DNA of 35,880 bases from Cupriavidus sp. IDO. Lineage in GTDB: Bacteria > Pseudomonadota > Gammaproteobacteria > Burkholderiales > Burkholderiaceae. The position numbers were made by a program, and so were the translations under genes. This document shows, in pieces, positions 19,466 through 26,880 of this stretch. The DNA lies in NCBI RefSeq assembly GCF_000812465.1, contig NZ_JWMA01000202.1, positions 1 to 35,880 of the forward strand, in the 5' to 3' direction. The notes beneath the pieces were generated by a model. The model was not told where the DNA came from, ran no database searches, and worked only from the letters and a program-made list of their open reading frames with translations. Numbering within the stretch: position 1 is the first letter of the stretch; every line of letters begins with the position of its first letter.

Positions 19466-19717
19466 ATGTATATCAGTTCGTTTATCAAGACTCCCGGTCA
19501 GGACATTGTCCTCGTGAATGTGATTCCCAATCGCCGTCGCGCGCGTTGCCGGATCACCGAGAGGCCGACGGGTCTGCGGGTACAACGCGAGCTCAGAGCG
19601 TTGCTGCCGGCAGGCGGCGGGTCGGCCTGCAACGCGCCGATCTCCGGCAACGCGGAACATGACGCGCGTGATCGCCAGATGCGCGCGATCGCAGCCCCAT
19701 CCCTCAAGTCAGCGTAG
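19466..19717 (+). CDS. Hypothetical 83-residue protein
   Basis: The frame starts MYISSFIKTPGQDIVLVNVI and continues as a basic, Arg-rich sequence (NRRRARCRITERPTGLRVQ) with a polar end. GGAAGG lies about 9 bases upstream. I recognise no family. It could equally be a chance frame in GC-rich DNA: the length is modest and the C-terminal half is low in structure. It would be co-directional with the recombinase gene that follows after about 160 bases. Confidence 0.3.
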   Translation: MYISSFIKTPGQDIVLVNVIPNRRRARCRITERPTGLRVQRELRALLPAGGGSACNAPISGNAEHDARDRQMRAIAAPSLKSA

Positions 19718-19876
19718 AGAAATTTCCACTTTTCCCACTGCGTAAAGACGGCAGTGGCGATGCGGCCCGGTCATCCGGCCTGGCCGCTGGGGATCGTTTT
19801 GCTCTTCTCGTTCGAAGTGTGGCAAGAGGAAGCGGCAGCGAGTGGGCCGCTTTGTGTACCAGGTGAGTCGTCGAAT

Positions 19877-20785
19877 ATGAATGATCTGTGGCTCAGAAAG
19901 CCGTCCGTTGCGTATGGAGACTGGCAAGACCGCGAGCGATCGGCCGCAGGCCGCCGCGGGTATGCTCCGCAATCTGTGGTCCAGCATCGGGCCATGCTCG
20001 ATCGCTTTCATCGGCATCTGGTCGCCCAGGGCGTCACGATCGCGAATTTCGACAGCGAACATATTGAAGCGTTCTGGCTCGATCCGGAGGCGGTTTCCTA
20101 TGCGCCTGGTACGCGCAAGCGTTACCTCCAGTTGCTTGACCGTCTTTGTCGCCATCTGGTGGAGATAGGCGTCAGGCAGAACAATCCTGCCACCGGGCTT
20201 GTGGGCGATGCCGGCTGGCCTGTCCAGGGCACCGTTCCATTGTTCCTGCCGGAGGCCGTTGACCTGCGGCTACAGGATTTCGTGAACGCGTATCAGGGCG
20301 ACGATGTCTCGATACTTCGTATGCGCGCCGTTGTCGCTCTGTTTCTTGGCACGGGCATTACGGCTGCGGAAGGGAGAGCCGCGACCACAGCCGACCTTCA
20401 CACATCGTGCGAATCGCCGTACCTGAACGTTGAGGAAGGGCGCGGAAAGCCTGCCCGGAAGATTCCCCTGGAGGCGTTCGCCGTGTCGGCCCTGGCCGCC
20501 TGGAAAGCCCGGCGGGAAGCACTCCCGATAGCCGGCGGCCTGCTCTTTGCATTGCGCTCCACTGGCGCGCCGATCACCGATATGAGCCTCGGAAATATCG
20601 TGCGGGATGCATTCAGGCAGATCGGCTATGAGGCCGCCGATATGAGTCCCAGAATTCTCAGGAACACCTACGGCCGGCGTGCGCTTCTCGCCGGAATGCC
20701 GCGTGACCAGGTGTCGCGGCTGCTTGGTCTCGCAAGCAACCATACCTGCGACAGGATCATGACCACCATCGATGACAGACCCTAG
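19877..20785 (+). CDS. Tyrosine-recombinase-like protein lacking catalytic residues
   Basis: The 302-residue sequence has the layout of a phage-integrase-type recombinase. An N-terminal SAM-like helical domain (about 30-100: SVVQHRAMLDRFHRHLVAQG, GTRKRYLQLLDRLCRHLVE) precedes a C-terminal catalytic fold. Aligned by eye with active enzymes, the first catalytic Arg (GTGLR.SE) is Thr162 (GTGITAAE) and the HxLR His is Arg259 (PRILRNT). The LGH His is Leu285 (LGLAS) and the nucleophilic Tyr position is Ile294. Only the second Arg (262) and possibly a beta-hairpin Lys remain. It is thus probably unable to cut DNA and may bind DNA structurally or as a regulator. The frame is otherwise intact, which argues against simple decay. 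Start by homology, with AGGTGAG about 10 bases upstream. Confidence 0.75.
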   Translation: MNDLWLRKPSVAYGDWQDRERSAAGRRGYAPQSVVQHRAMLDRFHRHLVAQGVTIANFDSEHIEAFWLDPEAVSYAPGTRKRYLQLLDRLCRHLVEIGVRQNNPATGLVGDAGWPVQGTVPLFLPEAVDLRLQDFVNAYQGDDVSILRMRAVVALFLGTGITAAEGRAATTADLHTSCESPYLNVEEGRGKPARKIPLEAFAVSALAAWKARREALPIAGGLLFALRSTGAPITDMSLGNIVRDAFRQIGYEAADMSPRILRNTYGRRALLAGMPRDQVSRLLGLASNHTCDRIMTTIDDRP

Positions 20786-20838
20786 CGTTCAGATTGACGT
20801 CCTGCCGTCATTGAAACTGGCGACGGACCGGCACGATG

Positions 20839-20857
20839 CCTATCATGGCGTGATAGG
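20839..20857. repeat. Short inverted repeat after the recombinase-like gene
   Basis: CCTATCA (20839-20845) and TGATAGG (20851-20857) form a 7-bp stem with a TGGCG loop. It lies between the recombinase-like gene and the DUF2945 gene. No T-run follows, so it may be an operator or a weak terminator. Confidence 0.4.
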
Positions 20858-20936
20858 ACACAGGGGGTGTGAGATGGATTCCGCGCTGCCAGCAGACCTG
20901 GCGATGTGACGGGCGAGGGATCAAAGGATTCGGAGT

Positions 20937-21164
20937 ATGACCAGGCGGTTCAAGGTAGGAGACCACGTCTCCTGGAATTCCGAGGCAGGTCGGGTCGCGG
21001 GGACAATTGTCGCTGTTCATACAGCGGATTTTGACTACAAGGGGCATGTGCATCACGCCACGAAGGACGATCCCCAGTACATGATCAAGAGCGACAAGAC
21101 CGATCACATTGCGGCCCACAGGGGTGCCGTACTTGAACTGGTACCTCGCCAGGGCAAAGCGTGA
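20937..21164 (+). CDS. DUF2945 family protein
   Basis: This 75-residue protein starts MTRRFKVGDHVSWNSEAGRV, then GTIVAVHTADFDYKGHVHHAT and PQYMIKSDKTDHIAAHRGAVLELV. It matches the DUF2945 family, now described as a Tudor/SH3-like small beta fold (hypervirulence-associated HVA1 type), whose function is unknown. CGGAG sits very close to the ATG. Its stop overlaps the start of the DUF488 gene by four bases (GTGA), so the two are translationally coupled and probably act together. Confidence 0.85.
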   Translation: MTRRFKVGDHVSWNSEAGRVAGTIVAVHTADFDYKGHVHHATKDDPQYMIKSDKTDHIAAHRGAVLELVPRQGKA

Positions 21165-21697
21165 CGCTGCCGTTCTACACCATCGGCCATTCGAACCGGA
21201 CGCTCCGCGATTTTTTCGCGTTGCTGGATGAGGCCGGTATTCGCGCGCTCGTGGATATCAGGAAGATTCCGAAGTCCAGATCCAACCCGCAGTACAACGA
21301 GAACACGCTTGAGGACGACCTGGCCGCGCTGGACATCACGTATGAGCATGTGGCTGCACTCGGCGGCCTTCGGGGCAAAACGTCAGCCTTGCCCCGGACC
21401 GTGAACGGCTTCTGGACCAATGAGAGCTTTCACAACTACGCGGACTATGCGCTTTCCGGTGATTTTCACGCGGGTCTTGATCACCTGATCGACGTGGGCC
21501 GAAGGCGACGCTGCGTGATGATGTGCTCGGAAGCCGTATGGTGGCGTTGTCATCGACGCATTGTTGCCGACTATCTGCTGGCGCGCGGTGAAACGGTTCT
21601 CCACATCATGGGGCATGGGCGTCTGGAGCCTGCCAGCCTTACCGTTGGCGCCGTCGTTCAATCCGATGGAACCGTTGCGTACCCCGCCGAGGCATAG
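21161..21697 (+). CDS. DUF488 family protein
   Basis: This 178-residue DUF488 protein has the family start FYTIGHSNRTLRDFFALLDEAGI, then ALVDIRKIPKSRSNPQYNENTL, YEHVAALGGLR and CVMMCSEAVWWRCHRRIVADYL. The Cys pair in the CSE...CHR segment is strongly conserved in the family. No biochemical role is established; the family is often encoded in stress and mobile regions. It uses a GTG start overlapping the DUF2945 stop. The C-terminus (GHGRLEPASLT) is complete. Confidence 0.88.
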   Translation: MTLPFYTIGHSNRTLRDFFALLDEAGIRALVDIRKIPKSRSNPQYNENTLEDDLAALDITYEHVAALGGLRGKTSALPRTVNGFWTNESFHNYADYALSGDFHAGLDHLIDVGRRRRCVMMCSEAVWWRCHRRIVADYLLARGETVLHIMGHGRLEPASLTVGAVVQSDGTVAYPAEA

Positions 21698-21737
21698 TTG
21701 TGCCGGCAACTGCTCTGCCCCATGCCGGGTGCCGGCA

Positions 21738-23501
21738 TCATGAACCACCGCGATCCGTGCAGCACTTGGCAGGCACCGCCCCGTAAATCGCCATCAGTGC
21801 GCTGGCAATCCCGTTGGTCCAGCCGAACCCGTCCTGCAGCGGATATTCACCCCCGCCGCCACCTTTGGCCCGCCCCTCGACATGCTCGATGCGGTATTTT
21901 TCCACCAGCTTGCATTCATGGGTGTATAGGCTTGCCACAGTCGCCAGCCAGCGCTGGGCGATCTCGTCCGCCAGGTCGTGGTGGCCATAGCGCGCCAGGC
22001 CTCGCACCGCCAGCCATTGCAGCGGGGCCCAGCCGTTGGGATGGTCCCATTGCTGGCCGGATGTGCATTCGGTGGTGGCCAGGCCGCCGTCATCGAGCAG
22101 GCGGGCCGCTATCGTCTGCGCCAGCGCTTGCGCCTGTGGTGCCTGTGCCAGGCCGAGATAGAGCGGCATCACGGTCGCCGCGGTCAGGCATTGGCGCTGT
22201 GCGCCGCGGCACCAGTCATAGTCGACAAAGGCGCCCGCTGCGTTGTCCCACATGTATTGCTGAATGGCGGTCTCGCGCCGCTGCGCCGCGGCGCGGTAGG
22301 CGTCTGCCCCGGCATCGCCGGCCTGCTCGCACAGCACGGCCAGGCGTGTTTCCAGGTGCCACAGCAATGCGTTCAGGTCGACCGGCAGTACCGCGGTGGT
22401 GCGGATGGTAACCAGGTCGGCGGGCTGGCCGCATGGCGTGTCGAGCCAGCGTGAACTGAAGTCCCAGCCCGATTCCGCCGCGGCACGCAGGTCGCGGAAC
22501 ACCAGGTGGTGCGGCCGGCCGCTGCGCATGGCGGTCTCCACGTCCTCGAGAAAAGCTTCTTCGCGCGGCCACGAGCGGTCGTCCCAGTAGCGGTTCAGCA
22601 CCGCACCGTCGGGCAGGCAGACAACACGCCGGTGCGCATGGCCGGGCCGCAGCGCCTGCGCGCCATCCATCCAGAACGCGTATTCCTGATGCAGCTGGGG
22701 CAGGAAGTCGATGGCGCTGGCCAGGTGCTCGCGCTCCAGCAGATCCACCATCAGCGCAAATACCGGGGGCTGCGAACGGCTCAGGTAGTAATTGCGCGTG
22801 CCGTTCGGCACCAGTCCGTAGGTGTCGATCAGGTAGGCGAAGTTCTGCGCCATCTCTACCATCAGGTCACCGCGCCCACTGCCGGCCATGCCCTCCATGG
22901 TGAAGTACGAATCCCAGTAGTACAGCTCGCCGAAGCGCCCGCCCGGCACGACATAGCGGTGCGGCAGCGGCAACAGCGATGACAGCGGCGGATGCGCCAC
23001 GGGCTCGCGTGTCAGCACCGGCCACAGGCCGTCGATATGCTCGCGCAGGGTGCTGGCGGGGTCGGACAGGTAGTGGCTGTCGGGCACGGTGGCGCGCGTG
23101 AAGTACGCCTGCACGAAATCGGCCAGCGAAAAGCCCGGCGTGCCGCGCACTTCACGGTAACGCGCGACGATCTCGTCGGGGTCGCAGTTGGGGATGCAGT
23201 CGGGGAAGGTCTTGCTGTCGGCAAACAGGCCGCTGTGCTGGACATCGACAAACAGCTCGGCATAGCGCGCCGCCGGTGAAAGCGAGTCGGCATGCGGGCA
23301 ACTGGAGAGCGCGTGCGGCGGCGGGCATTCGCGGTGCGTGACCAGCGGAGGCCGCACCACGGCATGGATCCTGGGCGGCGCCGCCGCCGGCCCTGCGAGT
23401 GCCGCGGCACCGTCAGGCGTAGCCGGGTGCGTGTGCGGCACCGTGTAGGCATCGGCCTTCGGGACTCGGTCCGCCGGGACGCTGGAATCATTGTTCTGCA
23501 T
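21738..23501 (-). CDS. Alpha,alpha-trehalase (GH37)
   Basis: This 587-residue glycoside hydrolase family 37 enzyme splits trehalose into two glucose molecules. Both family signatures are present: PGGRFGELYYWDSYF (186-200) and QWDHPNGWAP (484-493). Asp347 in ESGWDFSSRW is the expected general acid; the glutamate in GGGGGEYPLQDGFGWTNG fits the base. The first 75 residues are Ala/Pro-rich and not conserved, with no recognisable signal peptide, so it is more likely cytoplasmic (TreF-like) than periplasmic. The start is uncertain because no strong ribosome site is seen and the N-terminal extension may be shorter. The gene stands alone, without trehalose synthesis genes nearby. Confidence 0.92.
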   Translation of the reverse strand: MQNNDSSVPADRVPKADAYTVPHTHPATPDGAAALAGPAAAPPRIHAVVRPPLVTHRECPPPHALSSCPHADSLSPAARYAELFVDVQHSGLFADSKTFPDCIPNCDPDEIVARYREVRGTPGFSLADFVQAYFTRATVPDSHYLSDPASTLREHIDGLWPVLTREPVAHPPLSSLLPLPHRYVVPGGRFGELYYWDSYFTMEGMAGSGRGDLMVEMAQNFAYLIDTYGLVPNGTRNYYLSRSQPPVFALMVDLLEREHLASAIDFLPQLHQEYAFWMDGAQALRPGHAHRRVVCLPDGAVLNRYWDDRSWPREEAFLEDVETAMRSGRPHHLVFRDLRAAAESGWDFSSRWLDTPCGQPADLVTIRTTAVLPVDLNALLWHLETRLAVLCEQAGDAGADAYRAAAQRRETAIQQYMWDNAAGAFVDYDWCRGAQRQCLTAATVMPLYLGLAQAPQAQALAQTIAARLLDDGGLATTECTSGQQWDHPNGWAPLQWLAVRGLARYGHHDLADEIAQRWLATVASLYTHECKLVEKYRIEHVEGRAKGGGGGEYPLQDGFGWTNGIASALMAIYGAVPAKCCTDRGGS

Positions 23502-23931
23502 AGTTCCGGAGCAGGCCGCGCATGCGCCGGCTCATGAAGATGGGAGCGCAGGATAGCGTTGAAGTTCGCTGGCGGACGAGGAACCCGTGTCCGGGCAAGG
23601 CAGTGTCGCAGCAAGCGGTGCTGGTGATGACCTTGTGGAACGCCCACCAGGTCTCCGGCCAGCCGGGCAGCAGCACCAACGGTTCGCCCTTGCCGCCGAC
23701 GACGTAGTGCAACCGCACGCCGTTGACGTCGGCGTAGCCGTTCCTGAATCCGGCCAGCGATTTCACCAGGGCGGCGTCGGATACGGTGGCGCCCTTGGCC
23801 GTTGCGGTCTTGTGTGCCACCGCTACATCACTGCGGACTTGAGCGTTCGCCTGCGCGAAACCTGGAAAGGCGGTTAGCACAAGAGCGGCTATCGCGGCGC
23901 TCGCAGTGCCCATTCTGGCAATGACTTTCAA
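23488..23931 (-). pseudogene. Alpha/beta hydrolase (epoxide-hydrolase-like) remnant, 5' end only
   Basis: From a probable TTG start at 23931 (GGAG 6-7 bases upstream) the frame encodes a signal peptide (AAIAALVLTAFPGFAQA). The start of a haloalkane-dehalogenase/epoxide-hydrolase-type domain follows: GFRNGYADVNGVRLHYVVGGKGEPLVLLPGWPETWWAFHKV. Homology stops at about 23626, after the HGWPE-equivalent oxyanion region. The nucleophile and the remaining roughly 200 residues are absent, and the rest of the frame to 23488 is unrelated sequence. The gene was therefore cut by a deletion or rearrangement next to the trehalase gene, whose first bases it overlaps. Confidence 0.8.
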
Positions 23932-23978
23932 AGTGCATCTCCATCGATCTAAGGGACTAAGCAAATAAGGCAACCCGC

Positions 23979-24971
23979 TCAGGAAATTGCCGTGCGCAGA
24001 TCGTCCGTGTTGTGTTCAGCGCCCGATGGGTCGTGCGCAGCGCGTTGATGAACATGTGCCGCGGGCGTGCGGTCGATCAACAGACTGAGCAGTTCCGGCC
24101 GGTTGTAGTGGCCGGCCGAATCCATCAACAACTTGCGTCGGTCGATCATCGCGAAATCGAGGTCGGCGATGACTTCACCCTCACCCGACCGGAGCGGTTC
24201 ACCGATCAACATGCCATCGGGGGTCACGATCGTGGTGAAGCAACCGCCAGAGATCGGGCCGATCTCGCAGCCAGTGTCCTTCATGATTTGCGCCTGCTGA
24301 TCGGCATCCAGCCAGGCTGTCGCATTGACGACGAAACAGCCGGACTCCAGCGCGTGCTGGCGGATATTGATTTCCATCCTTTGCGCAAATCCTTCACCGA
24401 ACGCAGAACCCGGATACATCGCCGAGTGGATCTGCTCGCCGTCGGCGATCATCGCGTAGCGCGCCAGCGGATTGTTGTGCTCAAAGCAAGCCAGTTGCCC
24501 AATGCGACCGACCTTGCTATCGACTGCGCACAGACCCGATCCATCGCCCTGACCCCAGACCATGCGCTCGAAATGGGTCGGTGTGATCTTGCGGCGGCGT
24601 TGGATCAGGGTGCCGTCGGCATCGAACAGCAGTTGAGTGTTGTAGATGGTTCCCCCGTCGCGCTCGTTGACGCCGATCGACACCACCATGCCAGCCTTTC
24701 GGGCTGCCTCGCCGATGGCGTCGGTCGCGGGAGACGGCACGGTCACGGCCTGGTCGAGCAACCTCAGATGCTCGGTGCCAGACAAGAGCTGCATCGGCGT
24801 CTGGACTGCGGAGAAATACGGGTAGTAGGGCACCACGGTCTCCGGGAAGGTGGCGAACTGCACACCTATCTGACCAAGCTCGTGGATTTTCCGCACAACC
24901 TTCTCGATGGTCCCTTCGCGGCTGTAGAGAACCGGGCTGATCTGGACGGCGGCGGCTTTGACGACTTTCAT
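23979..24971 (-). CDS. Nitrilase
   Basis: This 330-residue carbon-nitrogen hydrolase converts nitriles to carboxylic acids and ammonia. The catalytic triad is visible: Glu44 (ATFPETVVPYYPYF), Lys128 (QRRRKITPTHFER) and Cys162 (GQLACFEHNNPLARYA). The HERMVWGQGDG-like segment after the lysine is typical of true nitrilases rather than amidases or cyanide hydratases. The protein is likely cytoplasmic and forms helical oligomers, as family members do. AAGGAG lies 7 bases before the ATG. A palindrome at 25019-25030, 48 bases upstream, matches one at the MarR gene start next door, pointing to control by that regulator. Whether the substrate is aliphatic or aryl cannot be told. Confidence 0.93.
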   Translation of the reverse strand: MKVVKAAAVQISPVLYSREGTIEKVVRKIHELGQIGVQFATFPETVVPYYPYFSAVQTPMQLLSGTEHLRLLDQAVTVPSPATDAIGEAARKAGMVVSIGVNERDGGTIYNTQLLFDADGTLIQRRRKITPTHFERMVWGQGDGSGLCAVDSKVGRIGQLACFEHNNPLARYAMIADGEQIHSAMYPGSAFGEGFAQRMEINIRQHALESGCFVVNATAWLDADQQAQIMKDTGCEIGPISGGCFTTIVTPDGMLIGEPLRSGEGEVIADLDFAMIDRRKLLMDSAGHYNRPELLSLLIDRTPAAHVHQRAAHDPSGAEHNTDDLRTAIS

Positions 24972-25018
24972 GACGAAACTCCTTGATGATTAGGAGGGGC
25001 ACAGAGCGCCCCGCTACG

Positions 25019-25030
25019 TTGCATATACAA
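25019..25030. promoter_or_regulatory. MarR-type operator upstream of the nitrilase
   Basis: TTGCATATACAA is a near-perfect dyad and differs at one base from TTGCATATGCAA at 25523-25534. It lies 48 bases before the nitrilase ATG, within the expected promoter. The pair suggests that both genes are bound by the MarR protein encoded between them. Confidence 0.6.
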
Positions 25031-25050
25031 CATTGGTGACTAAAAAAAAT

Positions 25051-25521
25051 TCATGTGCGACGCGGCAGTTCGCTCGCCATGCCCATGAGCGCATTGGCGC
25101 CAACCGCTCCGAGGAGGGCCGTGCCTTTCATCTGGGCAGCCGACCACGCAGACGCGGCGCTGCGGAGCAATGTCTTGCCTTGTTCCGTGAGCGAAAGGGC
25201 GCGACTGCGACCATCGCTTCCCGGGACGCCTTCGGAGACCAGCCCCTGCGCGATGAGTGGCCGCAAATTCCTTGTCAACGTCGACCGGTCGTGAAAATTC
25301 TTGCGCCCGAGGTCCGACCGGCTGAGTGGGCCAATCTCGACGATCAGTACAAGCAGGGTGAATTGACAGGCATTTATGCCGAATGGCCGTAGCTGCTCGT
25401 CGTAGATCGCGGTCAGGACCCTGGAAATCTGCCGCGTACGCGTCAGCAGACAGTTCCGCGCAATCTCGCTGCTCACGTCATCTTCCACTTTGCGTTGAAC
25501 GTTTAAGGTCACTCGACTCAT
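25051..25521 (-). CDS. MarR-family transcriptional regulator
   Basis: This 156-residue winged-helix regulator starts with a long dimerisation helix (RNCLLTRTRQISRVLTAIYDEQL). The core is FGINACQFTLLVLIVEIGPLSRSDLGRK, then the recognition helix and wing (DRSTLTRNLRPLIAQGLVSEG, GSDGRSRALSLTEQG). It lies upstream of the nitrilase on the same strand (80-base gap). Perfect palindrome TTGCATATGCAA lies 2 bases before its ATG and a near copy sits in the gap before the nitrilase, so it probably represses both genes until a ligand binds. No Shine-Dalgarno sequence is seen because the palindrome occupies that place; translation may be leaderless or weak. Confidence 0.88.
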   Translation of the reverse strand: MSRVTLNVQRKVEDDVSSEIARNCLLTRTRQISRVLTAIYDEQLRPFGINACQFTLLVLIVEIGPLSRSDLGRKNFHDRSTLTRNLRPLIAQGLVSEGVPGSDGRSRALSLTEQGKTLLRSAASAWSAAQMKGTALLGAVGANALMGMASELPRRT

Positions 25522-25522
25522 G

Positions 25523-25534
25523 TTGCATATGCAA
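25523..25534. promoter_or_regulatory. Perfect palindrome at the marR start
   Basis: TTGCATATGCAA is a perfect 12-base palindrome ending directly before the marR start codon (ATG at 25519-25521 on the minus strand). Its position suggests autorepression, by blocking transcription initiation or elongation. Confidence 0.6.
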
Positions 25535-25733
25535 TACGTTGAAGGACAAATCCCGGAGGGTCAGCGAATCATCCGGCCTGAACGAGCGTGACTGAGACTG
25601 CTACGGTTGCTTTGCACACTCACTACTCCATGGGCGTATTTGAGCGCGTAGACGTATCCCGCGCGTGTCCAGCAAAGGTGGTTTTCTTAAGCTTATGTGT
25701 CACCGCGCTCAGCAGATACGTTGCGATACGAAG

Positions 25734-26153
25734 CTAAAGGGCGTCGGCTTCCGGTCCGCTCAGATAGAGGTCACGGAATCGCTCGTCAACCCGCTCGCCC
25801 ATCAGTTTCGAAAACAGCATCGCCGCATTCAGCGGGCGATGATTGATCACCACAGCGTCGGCTTCGCCCTGTTCGTTCAGGTGCGCCACGAGCAGGGTTT
25901 CGATCGGTACGCCCTGAATCTGCGCGCGGTAGGACTCCATGTATAGTCCGTTGCCGATCTCGCCCTTGTAGCTGTGATGCTGGAACTCGTAGAGCGAGAC
26001 CGCGTGCCTGATCACAGACAAGATGTTCGCCCGCCCTTGGATGGGACGCTTCAGGACAGTCGCCTCAAGCGTCGCATCGTCGGCCAACCTGGCCAGCCAG
26101 AGCGGCGGCCCACCTGCAGGGGCCAGGACTGGTGCCGTATCGTTGAATTTCAT
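25734..26153 (-). CDS. SnoaL/NTF2-like fold protein
   Basis: This 139-residue protein starts MKFNDTAPVLAP; AAGGAG lies 8 bases upstream and fixes the start. The sequence alternates strand-like segments (LEATVLKRPIQGRANILSVIRHAV, GLYMESYRAQIQGVPIETLLVAHL, EADAVVINHRPLNAAMLFSKLMGERV) in the way of cone-shaped NTF2/SnoaL proteins. This fold includes small-molecule isomerases and ligand-binding proteins. The fold assignment comes from the overall pattern, and no catalytic residues are claimed. It lies 84 bases after the tautomerase gene on the same strand and is likely in its operon. Confidence 0.65.
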   Translation of the reverse strand: MKFNDTAPVLAPAGGPPLWLARLADDATLEATVLKRPIQGRANILSVIRHAVSLYEFQHHSYKGEIGNGLYMESYRAQIQGVPIETLLVAHLNEQGEADAVVINHRPLNAAMLFSKLMGERVDERFRDLYLSGPEADAL

Positions 26154-26237
26154 GTCGGATTCTCCTTCGGTTGTATGAGCGTTGGCGGCGGGCGCAGCCA
26201 TCCACTCCCGTGCCGCCAGCACTACATGAGGACGCTG

Positions 26238-26771
26238 TTACGACGCGGCACTTCCAGCGCTAATGGCATCAATAGCGGCTTCCAGCGTGATGCGTGCCTT
26301 TTCGCGCCGTCTCCGCGCGAGTCGTTCCTCGCCGAAACTCCGTTCGGACTCACCGGCCAGTAGCGCATGAATGGCGGGCAGCCTGAAGATTGCGCCGCGA
26401 CTGCCCCAGGTACCGTCCGGAATTTCTGTCGGAAAGACCCATACCCGCGATGCGACCTCGTCGAACGGTCGGCCCTCGGCGCGGGCGACCGCTTCCGTGA
26501 CGGCTTTAACCAGCGCGTTACGCGACTCGTCGGTGTATTGCCCCTCGGGCGCCGAAGGAATAATCCGGTAGCGCACTGCCTTCGAGCGCTCTCCTCCGAC
26601 GAATACCGCGGCCGGTCGATGCAGATGAAGCACCGTTACGCCTTGCGCAACCGGATTGCGCGGGTCGTACCCTTCCGCCTTGATCAGGATGTCAGTCAGA
26701 TCTTTAACCAGGCGTGCTTCCGCTTCAGGCGTCAAGGCGTCTTCCGGCCACAGGGCGTCGATCATTGGCAT
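26238..26771 (-). CDS. Tautomerase-superfamily protein
   Basis: This 177-residue protein has Pro directly after the initiator Met (MPMIDALWPEDAL), the position of the catalytic proline of the tautomerase superfamily. Its length fits two fused beta-alpha-beta units: ALTPEAEARLVKDLTDILIKAEG with VTVLHLHRPAAVFVGG, then TDESRNALVKAVTEAVARAEG with RVWVFPTEIPDGTWG. AAGGAG lies about 9 bases upstream. Substrates of such enzymes are keto-enol or halogenated acids; none can be specified here. It is divergent from the GlxA-type regulator gene (109-base gap), which may control it and the NTF2-like gene. Confidence 0.75.
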   Translation of the reverse strand: MPMIDALWPEDALTPEAEARLVKDLTDILIKAEGYDPRNPVAQGVTVLHLHRPAAVFVGGERSKAVRYRIIPSAPEGQYTDESRNALVKAVTEAVARAEGRPFDEVASRVWVFPTEIPDGTWGSRGAIFRLPAIHALLAGESERSFGEERLARRRREKARITLEAAIDAISAGSAAS

Positions 26772-26880
26772 GGTGTCACTCCTTCATCAGGTGTCTCGGT
26801 TCGCCGATCATCGGCGTTTACGGGAAGACCTGGAAGTGGCAGTATTGCCATCATTCGAGGAATATCAGACAAATACGCAA

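Noticed and set aside
22500..22982. Plus-strand frames antisense to the trehalase gene
   Set aside because: They are shadow frames; the trehalase signatures on the minus strand account for this DNA.
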